Source of the DNA: Salinibacter altiplanensis
GTDB lineage: Bacteria > Bacteroidota > Rhodothermia > Rhodothermales > Salinibacteraceae
DNA length: 64,000 bases
Assembly (NCBI RefSeq): GCF_002894645.1
Contig: NZ_NCQY01000023.1
Location: forward strand, 225,236-289,235
Direction of reading: 5' to 3'
This document shows positions 43,339 through 52,080 of the stretch, piece after piece. The translations under genes and the position numbers were made by a program. The notes beneath the pieces are model-generated. The model ran no database searches. It saw nothing but the letters and a program-made list of their open reading frames with translations, and was not told where the DNA came from. Positions within the stretch are counted from its first letter, which is position 1; every line of letters begins with the position of its first letter.

Positions 43339-44295
43339 CTACGCGGCTGCCTTCTTCTTCTCTTCCTTCTGCATGCGGCGCTCGTGCAGGCCCTCCTGAA
43401 CGGCGTCCGTGAGGGTGGACGTCACCAGCTCGATCGAGCTCAGCGCGTCGTCGTTGACCGGGATCGGGTAGTCGATGTTCTTCGGGTTCCCGTTGGTGTC
43501 CACCATCGCGATGGTCGGGATGCCGAGGTTGTTGGCCTCGCTCACCGCAATGTCCTCCCGCTGCACGTCAACGATGTAGATGGCCCCGGGAAGGCTCGCC
43601 ATGTCGCGGATGCCGCCGAGCGTCTCCTCGAGCTTCTCGTGCTCGCGGAGCCGCATCAGCTTCTCCTTCTTCTTCAACTTGTCGAGCGTGCCGTCCCGGT
43701 CCATTCGCTCGATCTCTTCCATGCGGCGGATGGACTTCCGGATCGTTTGGAAGTTGGTCATGGTGCCGCCAAGCCAGCGGTCGACCATGTGCGGCATGCC
43801 ACACTCCTCGGCGTGCTCGCGGACAATGTCCTCGGCCTGCTTCTTGGTGCCGGCGAAGAGAATCTTCTTGCCCCGCTGTGCAAACCGCTTGGCGGCCTGC
43901 GCCGCCTCGTCGAGGAGAACCTGGGTCTGCATCAGGTCAATGATGTGGATGTTGTTCCGCTCCATGAAGATGTATTTCTCCATGCGCGGATTCCACCGGC
44001 TCGTCAGGTGGCCAAAGTGAACCCCTGCCTTCAAAAGCGCCTCGATGGTCACACGGTGAGAGATCTCCTCCTCCTCCCCAGAAGCGTCGTCCGCGTCGGC
44101 AGAATCTTGGTCCGCGGCGTCGGCCGTGTCCGCGGCGGACGCCTCATCGTCATCTGCAGGACCGGCCTCGTCCGTAGAGTCGTCGGGGGAATCGTCGTGA
44201 GCCTCGGGTGTGGGATCCTCAGCTTCGGGCGTAGGGTCCTCGGGGGCATCTTCGTCCCGGGTGTCCGGGGTCTCTGTAGTCGTCTCGTCAGCCAT
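43339..44295 (-). CDS. rpsB: 30S ribosomal protein S2 (uS2) with acidic N-terminal extension
   Basis: This is a small-subunit ribosomal protein. At 318 residues it is about 75 longer than usual. The first roughly 78 residues are almost only Asp, Glu, Ala, Thr, Pro and Ser (for example [19 protein letters not shown]), with an EDPTPEA unit repeated. The conserved body then begins at [20 protein letters not shown]. Family signatures [15 protein letters not shown] and [12 protein letters not shown] are present, as is the C-terminal region [15 protein letters not shown]. The extension is uninterrupted and in frame from a single good ATG at 44295. S9 lies 187 nt upstream. Confidence 0.96.
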   Translation of the reverse strand: MADETTTETPDTRDEDAPEDPTPEAEDPTPEAHDDSPDDSTDEAGPADDDEASAADTADAADQDSADADDASGEEEEISHRVTIEALLKAGVHFGHLTSRWNPRMEKYIFMERNNIHIIDLMQTQVLLDEAAQAAKRFAQRGKKILFAGTKKQAEDIVREHAEECGMPHMVDRWLGGTMTNFQTIRKSIRRMEEIERMDRDGTLDKLKKKEKLMRLREHEKLEETLGGIRDMASLPGAIYIVDVQREDIAVSEANNLGIPTIAMVDTNGNPKNIDYPIPVNDDALSSIELVTSTLTDAVQEGLHERRMQKEEKKKAAA

Positions 44296-44482
44296 AAATA
44301 GGGTCTACAAGTGCATGGGAAGTTGGGTTTGCGCTACTACGACCGTCGCCTGCGCAGCGAAACCGTGTATTCCCACGATCAACCCACTGTCGCATCGGGC
44401 CGTATGGTTGATTGGTGCAGCACCGAACCGCGACCTTCGAGTGCCGAGTGATGTCCACTCGCCATTCGCCGTTCGCAACTGT

Positions 44483-44881
44483 CTAACGCTTGCTGTACTG
44501 GCTCTTTTTGCGGGCACCGGGCTGACCGTACTTCTTGCGCTCGACCATCCGGTCGTCGCGTGTCAGGTAGCCGGCATCACGGAGGGGCGCGCGCAGTTCC
44601 TCGTCGTACTCAACCAGCGCCCGGGCGATGCCGAGCCGTATGGCCTCGGCCTGTCCAGTGAGACCACCGCCGGACGCGTTGACCTTCACGTTGAACTGAC
44701 CGACTGTGTCGGTCACATCGAAGGGCTGATCGAGGGTGCGGCGGCGCCAGGCAATTGGGAAGTAGTCCTCGGCGTCCTGTTCATTGACGACGAAGCTGGA
44801 GCCGTCGCCCGGCCGCAGGTACACGCGCGCCGTAGAAGTTTTGCGGCGCCCAATGGCCTGATACTGGGTCATCGTGGGCAT
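44483..44881 (-). CDS. rpsI: 30S ribosomal protein S9 (uS9)
   Basis: This is a small-subunit ribosomal protein whose C-terminal tail reaches the P site. The 132-residue protein contains YQAIGRRKTSTARVYLRPG at the N-terminus, NASGGGLTGQAEAIRLGIAR in the middle and the invariant basic end RKKYGQPGARKKSQYSKR. It is paired with rplM, 53 nt upstream, in the usual order. Confidence 0.97.
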   Translation of the reverse strand: MPTMTQYQAIGRRKTSTARVYLRPGDGSSFVVNEQDAEDYFPIAWRRRTLDQPFDVTDTVGQFNVKVNASGGGLTGQAEAIRLGIARALVEYDEELRAPLRDAGYLTRDDRMVERKKYGQPGARKKSQYSKR

Positions 44882-44934
44882 GAGTAGAGGTCAAAGTTTC
44901 GGAAAAGTGCGTCGGCAAAAGGGCAAACGGCCCG

Positions 44935-45381
44935 TCACGCGGTGTCGAGCGGCTCGGGCTGCTGGGCCTCGTGGGGATGGTCGGGGCCCGAGTAGACCTT
45001 TAGCTTCTTGAACGTATCCCGCCCTAGAGGGCCCGTGGGCAACATGCCCGCTACGGCCTCCTCGATGATGTGCGTGGGCTTGTCCTCCCGCATCTCTTCG
45101 GGGGAATGTGCGTGGTCGCCGCCCGGATAGCCGCTGTGCTCGTGGTACTCCTTCTGCTGCTCCTTCTTCCCCGTGAACCGAGCCTTGTCCGCATTCACCA
45201 CAATCACGTGGTCGCCCGTGTCTACGTGCGGCGTGAAGGTGGGCTTGTGCTTCCCGCGCAGCACGCGGGCGATCTGAGAGGCGAGGCGGCCCACGATCTG
45301 GTTCGTGGCATCCACAACATACCAGTCGCGCTCTACCTCGTCCGGCTTGGCGTTGAAGGTCTTAAAGCTTTGCGTATTCAT
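44935..45381 (-). CDS. rplM: 50S ribosomal protein L13 (uL13)
   Basis: This is an early-assembling large-subunit protein. The protein has 148 residues from the ATG at 45381 ([20 protein letters not shown]). Typical segments are [40 protein letters not shown] and [20 protein letters not shown]. The tail is Pro/Glu-rich. It starts the minus-strand rplM-rpsI-rpsB-tsf-pyrH-frr group. Confidence 0.97.
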   Translation of the reverse strand: MNTQSFKTFNAKPDEVERDWYVVDATNQIVGRLASQIARVLRGKHKPTFTPHVDTGDHVIVVNADKARFTGKKEQQKEYHEHSGYPGGDHAHSPEEMREDKPTHIIEEAVAGMLPTGPLGRDTFKKLKVYSGPDHPHEAQQPEPLDTA

Positions 45382-45737
45382 CGGTCGGGATGCGTCGGTT
45401 GGCACAGGTCCGGAAGACGAAGCGGAGACACAGGAATGTGGCGCCGTGAAGGGACGCCTGAGCCCCGAGGGAATCCTACAGGCCCGCCGGGGTGGCAGCA
45501 TCAGTCACATGCGGAACGTTCTTGTGGGCTACGTCCTCACATCAAAAGATTTATTGCAGTCACTGTGGCACGGATGAGGGGAAGCTAGGTTTTTGTCCCC
45601 CGAAGGGATTCCTGTAATCTTGACGGAGGGAGGGCGGGGAGCGTGGGGGAGCCCCGAGCGCATTCGTCAAGCACTCGCCAACACAGGAACTCTGGTGAGA
45701 CGGCATCATTCCACAAAAACTCCGCAAAACCGACCGA
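45382..45737. other. Divergent promoter region between rplM and the DUF177 gene
   Basis: About 355 nt separating the translation operon on the minus strand from the DUF177-rpmF-lipid group on the plus strand. An AT-richer patch near 45538-45560 (ATCAAAAGATTTATTGCAG) is a likely place for the rplM promoter. The plus-strand promoter is probably in 45600-45720. I see no gene or structured RNA that I can support. Confidence 0.4.
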
Positions 45738-46253
45738 ATGGCCTTGCTCGGGCGCATGCTGACCATCGACATTACGTCCCTTTCGACGGGCATTCATCAA
45801 CTGGAATTCGCTCCTTCCGCGAGCCAGGCCGACCTGGATCCCACTACGTTTGGCGATCTTCAGGTCGACGTTGAGCTGCAGTACCATCGTGACCGTATCC
45901 TCGTGAAGATGCACGCGACGGCCACGGCCGAGTTGACGTGCGATCGTACGCTTCGGCCCTACGACGAGGCCCTGGAGGGCCGGTACAATGTGCTCTTCGG
46001 TCCCCCATCCATGGTCGGGCAGGAAGGAGAAGAGTTCGAAGAGGTGCGCCCGCTCACCTCGTCCGACCGGGAGATTGACCTCACGGATGTGGTCCGCGAC
46101 ACTCTGCTCCTCGCCATCCCGCAGCGCTGCATTGCCCCGGGGGCCGACGATGAGCCCATTGAGCGGGAGTTCGGGGACACGGGCGACGACGAGAGAGAGT
46201 CCCCCGTTGATCCGCGCTGGAGTGCCCTGGAAGAGCTGAAGGACGACGAGTGA
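45738..46253 (+). CDS. DUF177/YceD-family protein
   Basis: This family lies next to bL32 in most bacteria and is linked to 23S rRNA accumulation. The 171-residue protein starts MALLGRMLTIDITSLSTG; the second ATG six codons in is an alternative. The family pattern is VDVELQYHRDRILVKMHATA, then ATAELTCDRTLRPYDEALEG and EIDLTDVVRDTLLLAIPQRC. It is acidic at its end. bL32 follows 171 nt later and plsX after that, the classical order. Confidence 0.9.
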   Translation: MALLGRMLTIDITSLSTGIHQLEFAPSASQADLDPTTFGDLQVDVELQYHRDRILVKMHATATAELTCDRTLRPYDEALEGRYNVLFGPPSMVGQEGEEFEEVRPLTSSDREIDLTDVVRDTLLLAIPQRCIAPGADDEPIEREFGDTGDDERESPVDPRWSALEELKDDE

Positions 46254-46424
46254 CGGTGCGATGCCTTCCCCAGACAAGCTCCGCGGGGTGTAAATTCTGG
46301 GCGAAATGAGCCCAGGACTCTGAACACCGGCGGCGATCCTTCCATCATACCGGGGCCTTCATTCCAAGTGCTTGATGGCGCCCCGTCCCGAATCTGACGT
46401 TCATTGTTCCGACGATCCTGAGCC

Positions 46425-46622
46425 ATGGCTGTCCCGAAACGACGACACTCGAAGTCGCGCACTCGAAAGCGCCGCTCGACCTACTACAACGAGCTGGAGC
46501 CTCCTCAGCTCATGGAATGCAACAACTGTGGAAACCCGAAGGTGATGCACCGAGCGTGCAAGCACTGTGGGCACTACCGTGGGCGACAGGTCATTGAGCC
46601 GTCTGACGAATTGATTGCGTAG
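46425..46622 (+). CDS. rpmF: 50S ribosomal protein L32 (bL32)
   Basis: This is a small zinc-ribbon large-subunit protein. The 65-residue protein has the invariant MAVPKRRHSKSRTRKRRS start, and the two Cys pairs CNNC (about 32-35) and CKHC (about 45-48) that hold zinc. It ends GHYRGRQVIEPSDELIA. It sits between DUF177 and plsX. Confidence 0.97.
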   Translation: MAVPKRRHSKSRTRKRRSTYYNELEPPQLMECNNCGNPKVMHRACKHCGHYRGRQVIEPSDELIA

Positions 46623-46898
46623 GGGGCTGGCGAGGCGTTGTTCGGCACATCCCCGTTGACAAAGCTCGTGCTCGGGACTGACCGGCGCCGCATGTCCCCC
46701 GCCCCAGTCCAGATCAGCTTTTTTGTCGGGTCTTCGTCCCGAGTGCGGATGTGCATCCGGCGATTGTCTGTGCGCACACCTATGTTTCCGCCGGTATGCC
46801 GTCGTACCCATTAGATGCTCATTAGAGAAACGCCCCTCCGGTGCGGCGGCAGTCTCCCCTCTGACACGCATGTTCTGGCAGACACACGGACCGTTCGT

Positions 46899-47927
46899 AT
46901 GGCAGCATCGCGTATCGCAGTGGACGCAATGGGGGGCGATGAGGCCCCAGAAACAGTCGTGGACGGGGCCGTTCAGGCCCTTCACCAGACCCAGGCTGAA
47001 CTCTCGGTGCTCCTCGTGGGCCCGGAGGAGCAGCTCCGGTCCCTTCTGGCGTCACGCCCCGACGCGCCGGAGCAGCGGCTTCGTGTCATCGATGCTCCCG
47101 AAGCAATCGGCATGGGGGAGGCCCCGTCGACTGCCGTCAAGCAGAAGACCGACTCGTCCATCCACCGTGGCCTGGCGGCGCACCACGACGACCACGCCGA
47201 TGCCTTCGTGAGTGCCGGCAACACGGGGGCCATCATGGCGGCGTCCATGTTCATCCTGCAGCGAATTCCGGGCGTCGAGCGGCCGTCAATCGCTGGGTTT
47301 TTCCCGACCCTCGAAGGGTCTTCTGTGGTCCTCGACATCGGGAGCAACGTGGACTGCAGGCCGGCCCATCTTCTCCAGTTCGCCCGGATGGGCACCGTCT
47401 ACGCGCGGCAGGTTCTCAAGACCGACCCGCCGTCGGTGGGGCTCCTCAACATCGGTGAAGAGCCAGGCAAGGGCAACGAGCAGGTGAAGGCCGCCCACGA
47501 TCTGCTTCACGACGCCGATGATGTGCACTTTGTCGGCAACGTAGAAGGGGGAGACCTGCTCTTTTACGCCGCCGACATTATCATCTGCGACGGATTCGTG
47601 GGCAATGCGCTCCTGAAGTTTGGCGAAAGCATGTCGACCGTCTTATCGGACATGTGTCGACAAGAGATGGAGCAGCAGGGCCTCGCTCCCGAACAGAAAC
47701 AGCTCGTGTCGGGCGTGCTCGACGAAGTGCGGGAGGGATTCGACCCGGAGGCACTGGGGGGCGCCCCGCTCCTCGGCGTCAACGGAAATGTGCTCGTGGG
47801 GCACGGGAGCTCGTCTCCGGATGTCATTGCACAGATGATCCACTCGGCCCGCACCATCGCCACTGAGAACGTCGCCCACGCGCTGGAGGACGCATTCCAG
47901 TCGTCCTCTCAGTCGTCCTCCGCGTAG
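46899..47927 (+). CDS. plsX: Phosphate acyltransferase PlsX
   Basis: This enzyme makes acyl-phosphate from acyl-ACP for phospholipid synthesis. The protein has 342 residues from the ATG at 46899 (MAASRIAVDAMGGDEAPETV); the 28 codons upstream are not protein-like. Signatures are VDAMGGDEAPE (about 7-17), FVSAGNTGAIMAA (about 102-114), VLDIGSNVDCRPAHLLQFA (about 142-160) and DIIICDGFVGNALLK (about 224-238). It heads the plsX-fabH-fabD run. Confidence 0.96.
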   Translation: MAASRIAVDAMGGDEAPETVVDGAVQALHQTQAELSVLLVGPEEQLRSLLASRPDAPEQRLRVIDAPEAIGMGEAPSTAVKQKTDSSIHRGLAAHHDDHADAFVSAGNTGAIMAASMFILQRIPGVERPSIAGFFPTLEGSSVVLDIGSNVDCRPAHLLQFARMGTVYARQVLKTDPPSVGLLNIGEEPGKGNEQVKAAHDLLHDADDVHFVGNVEGGDLLFYAADIIICDGFVGNALLKFGESMSTVLSDMCRQEMEQQGLAPEQKQLVSGVLDEVREGFDPEALGGAPLLGVNGNVLVGHGSSSPDVIAQMIHSARTIATENVAHALEDAFQSSSQSSSA

Positions 47928-47970
47928 CGCCCGGGCGGACCCCGTCTTTTTTGCACTGTCCGGTTGTCCC

Positions 47971-48975
47971 ATGGCTTCTCCCTCGCCCCCTTCCCGCCAG
48001 GCCGCCATCACGTCCGTCGGCCACTACCTGCCCGAGACACGGCTTACGAACGGCGACCTGGAGTCGATGGTGGAGACCAGTGACGAGTGGATCCGCACCC
48101 GGACTGGGATCCAGGAGCGGCGCATTCTGGGCGACGACGGCAAGGCCACGGCCTTCATGGCGACGGAGGCCGCCCAGGAGGCCCTCGACAAGCGCGGAAT
48201 CGGGCCGGACGCGGTGGACCTGATCGTCGTGGCCACGGTGACGCCCGACATGCTCTTCCCGGCCACGGCCTGCCTCGTGCAGGACAGCCTCGGGGCGTCC
48301 AACGCGTGGGGGTTCGACCTGTCGGCAGCGTGCAGCGGCTTCATCTACGCCCTCACGACGGGGGCCCAGTTCATCGAGACGGGCCAGGCGGAGACGGTGC
48401 TTGTGATTGGGGCCGACAAGATGAGCTCAATTGTGGACTACACGGACCGCACCACCTGCGTCCTTTTTGGCGACGCGGCGGGGGCCGTGGTGTTGGAGGC
48501 CGACGAAGAGGCCGGACTCCACGACGCCGTCCATCATGCAGACGGGGAGCACAGCGATCTGCTGCGCATGCAGGGGGGCGGCAGCCTCCACCCATCGACC
48601 CACGCGACCGTCGACGCCCACATGCACTACCTCGAACAGGAGGGGCCGAAGGTCTTTAAGCTCGCGGTAACCCGGATGGCGGACGTGTGCAGAGAGGTGC
48701 TGGACCGCACCGGCCTCGACGGGGACGACGTGGACTACCTCGTGCCGCACCAGGCAAACCAGCGCATCATCGACGCGACGGCCAAGCAGCTCAGCCTTTC
48801 GGCCGACCAGGTCATGGTCAACATCGACCGCTACGGCAACACCACGGCCGCGACGATTCCACTGTGCCTGTATGATTGGGAGGACGAGCTGGAGCGTGGC
48901 GACGACCTCATCGTGACGGCCTTTGGCGGCGGCTTGACCTGGGGCGCGGGCCACCTCACCTGGGCCTACGGGTGA
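47971..48975 (+). CDS. fabH: 3-oxoacyl-ACP synthase III (FabH)
   Basis: This enzyme starts type II fatty acid synthesis by condensing acetyl-CoA with malonyl-ACP. The 334-residue thiolase-fold protein has the catalytic Cys in SAACSGFIYAL (about 117-120), the catalytic His in VPHQANQRII (about 258) and Asn in RYGNTTAAT (about 288), plus GGGLTWGAG near the end. All three catalytic residues are present. It lies 43 nt after plsX. Confidence 0.96.
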   Translation: MASPSPPSRQAAITSVGHYLPETRLTNGDLESMVETSDEWIRTRTGIQERRILGDDGKATAFMATEAAQEALDKRGIGPDAVDLIVVATVTPDMLFPATACLVQDSLGASNAWGFDLSAACSGFIYALTTGAQFIETGQAETVLVIGADKMSSIVDYTDRTTCVLFGDAAGAVVLEADEEAGLHDAVHHADGEHSDLLRMQGGGSLHPSTHATVDAHMHYLEQEGPKVFKLAVTRMADVCREVLDRTGLDGDDVDYLVPHQANQRIIDATAKQLSLSADQVMVNIDRYGNTTAATIPLCLYDWEDELERGDDLIVTAFGGGLTWGAGHLTWAYG

Positions 48976-49060
48976 GCAATCCACGAACGAGAACCCGCGC
49001 CCCCTTCTGTCCAACGCCGATTCTGAACGCGCCCTTCGAACCCTCCCCCTCGACACTGCT

Positions 49061-50005
49061 ATGGCAACTGCGTTTCTCTTTCCCGGACAGGGCTCTCAGG
49101 CCGTGGGAATGGGGCACGAGCTCTACGAACGATACGAGGACGCTCGGGCCCGCTTCGAGACCGCCAACGACCTTCTCGACGTCGACCTCCTCACGCTGAT
49201 GTTTGGGCTGGAGGGAGACTCGGACGCGGCGGCGGAAAAGCTGAAGCAAACGGAGATTACGCAGCCGGCCCTCTACACGCACAGCCTGGCGGCGATGGCG
49301 GTGCTCGAGGCGCACGGCCTGGAGCCTGACATGGCGGCGGGGCACAGCCTCGGGGAGTACAGCGCGCTGGCGGCGGTGGGGGCGCTCTCCTTCGAGGACG
49401 GCCTGCGGGTGGTGCGCCGGCGCGGGGAGCTCATGGGCGAGGCCGGAGAGCGGCGCCCGGGCCGCATGGCGGCCGTGCTGGGGGCCGACGCCGCCCACGT
49501 CGAAGAGGTGTGCGAAGACCTCTCGGCGGCCGGGGACGGGGTCGTCCGGCCTGCAAACTACAACGCCCCGGGCCAAATCGTCATCTCTGGTGACATCGAG
49601 GCGGTGGAGCAGGCCACGGAGGCGGTGGAGGGGCGCGCCATGCCCCTGCCGGTGAGCGGCGCCTTCCACTCGCCCCTCATGGACTACGCCCGGGACGGGC
49701 TCACGGAGGTGCTCGATGCGGTGACCATCGAGCCGCCCCGCTGCCCGGTGTACCCGAACGTGACGGCCGAGCCGACGACGGACCCCGATGAGATCCGACG
49801 CTGCCTCACAGAACAGCTCCTGTCCCCGGTCCAGTGGGCGCCCACGCTTCGGCGCATGCACGATGACGGCGCCGTCCACTTCACAGAGGTGGGAACGGGG
49901 CAGGTGCTGCAGGGCCTCGTGGGGCGTACGCTGAATGCGGATGAGGGGATCGAACAGATGGGAGCGGGCACCCCCGAAGAGATTGAGCATCTGGCCGAGG
50001 CATAG
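49061..50005 (+). CDS. fabD: Malonyl-CoA:ACP transacylase (FabD)
   Basis: This enzyme loads malonyl groups onto acyl carrier protein. The 314-residue protein has GQGSQ (about 9-13), the nucleophilic Ser in GHSLGEYSA (about 91-99), the Arg region RRGELMGEA and the catalytic His in VSGAFHSPLM (about 200-209). It follows fabH by 85 nt. Confidence 0.96.
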   Translation: MATAFLFPGQGSQAVGMGHELYERYEDARARFETANDLLDVDLLTLMFGLEGDSDAAAEKLKQTEITQPALYTHSLAAMAVLEAHGLEPDMAAGHSLGEYSALAAVGALSFEDGLRVVRRRGELMGEAGERRPGRMAAVLGADAAHVEEVCEDLSAAGDGVVRPANYNAPGQIVISGDIEAVEQATEAVEGRAMPLPVSGAFHSPLMDYARDGLTEVLDAVTIEPPRCPVYPNVTAEPTTDPDEIRRCLTEQLLSPVQWAPTLRRMHDDGAVHFTEVGTGQVLQGLVGRTLNADEGIEQMGAGTPEEIEHLAEA

Positions 50006-50115
50006 GAGGCAAAGGGACGAACCGAGACGGAGGAACGCACGCCGGAAGGAGGAGTGCTATCCCTTGCACGTCGCAGAAACTGACTGTTGGCCTCCGTCCC
50101 AACCGCCGTCGTCCC

Positions 50116-50940
50116 ATGGCTGCACTCGGCTCGTTGCCTCCGCGCTTGTTGGTTCGCTGGCTCGTTGGATTGTGTCTCGCCACGGGGGTCCTCGCGGGGT
50201 GCGGGGGCGGCGACACCTACTCGGTCGACGAGGGCGAACTCTCTCAGCGGTTCCTGCCGGCGGAGCGAACTGTGGACCACCATCCCGATTCCCTGGAGGC
50301 CCTCACCATCTCAGAGGGCGACGACAAGGTTCAGTTCCAGACCGAACGCGACTTCGAGTCGCTCACCGAAAAGTGGTCCAGCAGTCTTCAAAACGTAGGG
50401 ACGGGGCGCAGCTTTCGAAGCCGGACCTACGCGACCTTCTGGAGCCTTGAGCTCTCGCTCATGTCGCTCCAGCCGGAGGTGGGCGTGCTGTCCCTCCGGA
50501 AGGAGCAGGCCCGAGAGGTCCTTGACGACCGGCGTGCAGAGTACGCCGAGACGATCCACATCGACGTGTACTGGTTCGTGGAGCGGGGCATGAACGGCAT
50601 CATTACGGGGCCCAGCGCCCGGACGGAGCTCCGCGTGGGGGAAGAGACGCACCGTCCCATTCAGTCAGATCACGGCCCCCTCCGGGAGGCGTTTGTGTCG
50701 GGGGGGCAGACCGTCCTCTACCGCCGCAACTCGCTCTTCTTTCCCCGAAGGGTGGGGGGAACCGACATTCTCGCCAATGCCTCGAAAATGGAGCTTCGCG
50801 TCCGCCAGACGGGAAGAGGGTCGCGGCAAGAATTTTCGTGGCGATGGGCGGATTCAGAGACGGCGCAGGGTGCGACGCAAGAAGCCCCACGAAGCAGCGC
50901 AGAGGCGTTGGGGCCGGCGACACCACTGGGCTCGCCGTGA
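50116..50940 (+). CDS. Hypothetical lipoprotein within the fatty acid gene cluster
   Basis: The protein has 274 residues, with a signal peptide and lipobox (VLAGCGGG, Cys at about residue 29). The mature part is beta- and charge-rich and has no family motif that I recognise. A conserved-looking segment is YAETIHIDVYWFVERGMNG (about 140-158). The last 35 residues are low-complexity (Ala, Pro, Ser, Gly). It sits between fabD and fabG (110 and 187 nt gaps), so it probably has its own promoter, or is an insertion in an older fab operon. Confidence 0.8.
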   Translation: MAALGSLPPRLLVRWLVGLCLATGVLAGCGGGDTYSVDEGELSQRFLPAERTVDHHPDSLEALTISEGDDKVQFQTERDFESLTEKWSSSLQNVGTGRSFRSRTYATFWSLELSLMSLQPEVGVLSLRKEQAREVLDDRRAEYAETIHIDVYWFVERGMNGIITGPSARTELRVGEETHRPIQSDHGPLREAFVSGGQTVLYRRNSLFFPRRVGGTDILANASKMELRVRQTGRGSRQEFSWRWADSETAQGATQEAPRSSAEALGPATPLGSP

Positions 50941-51127
50941 GGTCCCCGCCGTGCCGCCAAGCGGTTCTCCGGTGGCATCGGGGCAGGTGTTCCTCCGTAT
51001 CGGCCGGGGCGTTACTGTGAGAATCGTGGGGGAAGGGCCTTGCCTTTCTGGACGGGATTCCCAATTTTCCGAACCAGATTGCGGCGGGGTTCCTCCATAC
51101 CACATCGCTCACAGCGTACAGCCCTTC

Positions 51128-51877
51128 ATGCAGGTCGACCTTCACGGCTCCACCGTTCTCGTCACCGGTGGCACGCGCGGCATTGGACGCGCCCTCGTCG
51201 AAACGTTCGCCGAGGCCGGGGCCGACGTGGCGTTCACGTTCCGCTCGTCAACCGACGCGGCCGCGTCCCTCGTCGAGTCGCTCGAAAACCAAGGCACCGA
51301 GACGCTGTCGCTACAGGGAGACGTGGCCGATCTGGATGCGGCCCAGGCCCACGTAAACGCCGTGACGGAGCACTTCGGGTCGCTCGATGTGCTCGTCAAT
51401 AACGCCGGCATCACACGAGACGGGCTTCTGCTCCGCATGGGCGAAGGCGACTGGGACGACGTGATCGACACGAACCTGAAGGGCACGTTCAACTTCTGCA
51501 AGGCGGCGTACATGCCCATGATGCGCCAGCAGAGCGGTTCGATCGTCAACATTTCCTCCGTCGTCGGCACCACGGGCAACGCGGGCCAGACGAACTACGC
51601 CGCCTCCAAGGCCGGCATCGTGGGCTTCTCGAAGAGCCTCGCCAAGGAGCTCGGCGGCCGCAATGTGACGGTGAACGTGGTGGCCCCGGGATACGTGCAG
51701 ACCGACATGACCGACGAGCTGGACGACGAGACGCGGGCGTCCATTCTCGATGCTGTGCCCCTCGACCGGCTCGCGACGACCGAAGAGATTGCCGAGGCGG
51801 TCCTGTTTCTGGCGTCCCCGGCGTCCGATTACATCACAGGGCATGTCCTGCAGGTCAACGGGGGGCTCTCGATGTAG
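51128..51877 (+). CDS. fabG: 3-oxoacyl-ACP reductase (FabG)
   Basis: This NADPH-dependent enzyme does the first reduction in fatty acid elongation. The protein has 249 residues from the ATG at 51128 (MQVDLHGSTVLVTGGTRGIG); the 145 codons upstream in frame overlap the lipoprotein gene and are a shadow. It has TGGTRGIG (13-20), NNAGITRDGLLLRMGEGDWD, the catalytic Ser in NISSVVGTTGNAGQ, and YAASK (about 155-159). It ends in SDYITGHVLQVNGGLSM, diagnostic of FabG. acpP and fabF, often next, are absent here. Confidence 0.95.
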   Translation: MQVDLHGSTVLVTGGTRGIGRALVETFAEAGADVAFTFRSSTDAAASLVESLENQGTETLSLQGDVADLDAAQAHVNAVTEHFGSLDVLVNNAGITRDGLLLRMGEGDWDDVIDTNLKGTFNFCKAAYMPMMRQQSGSIVNISSVVGTTGNAGQTNYAASKAGIVGFSKSLAKELGGRNVTVNVVAPGYVQTDMTDELDDETRASILDAVPLDRLATTEEIAEAVLFLASPASDYITGHVLQVNGGLSM

Positions 51878-52080
51878 GCCTCGCCTCGCAGAAGCCGCCT
51901 CCTTTTTTCAGTCCGTTAAGGAGTGAGAGGATCGATCAGGAACAGGATCCCGTACCGTTCTCGATGCCTCAACGCGCGGTTCTCCGTTGTCTGTCCAGCA
52001 GCACGACGGAGACGGCGGCGAGGCCCGTCTGGAGAAGTCCTTTCGACGCCCCCACAACTTGATCCCGAATTGTTTGCCGC

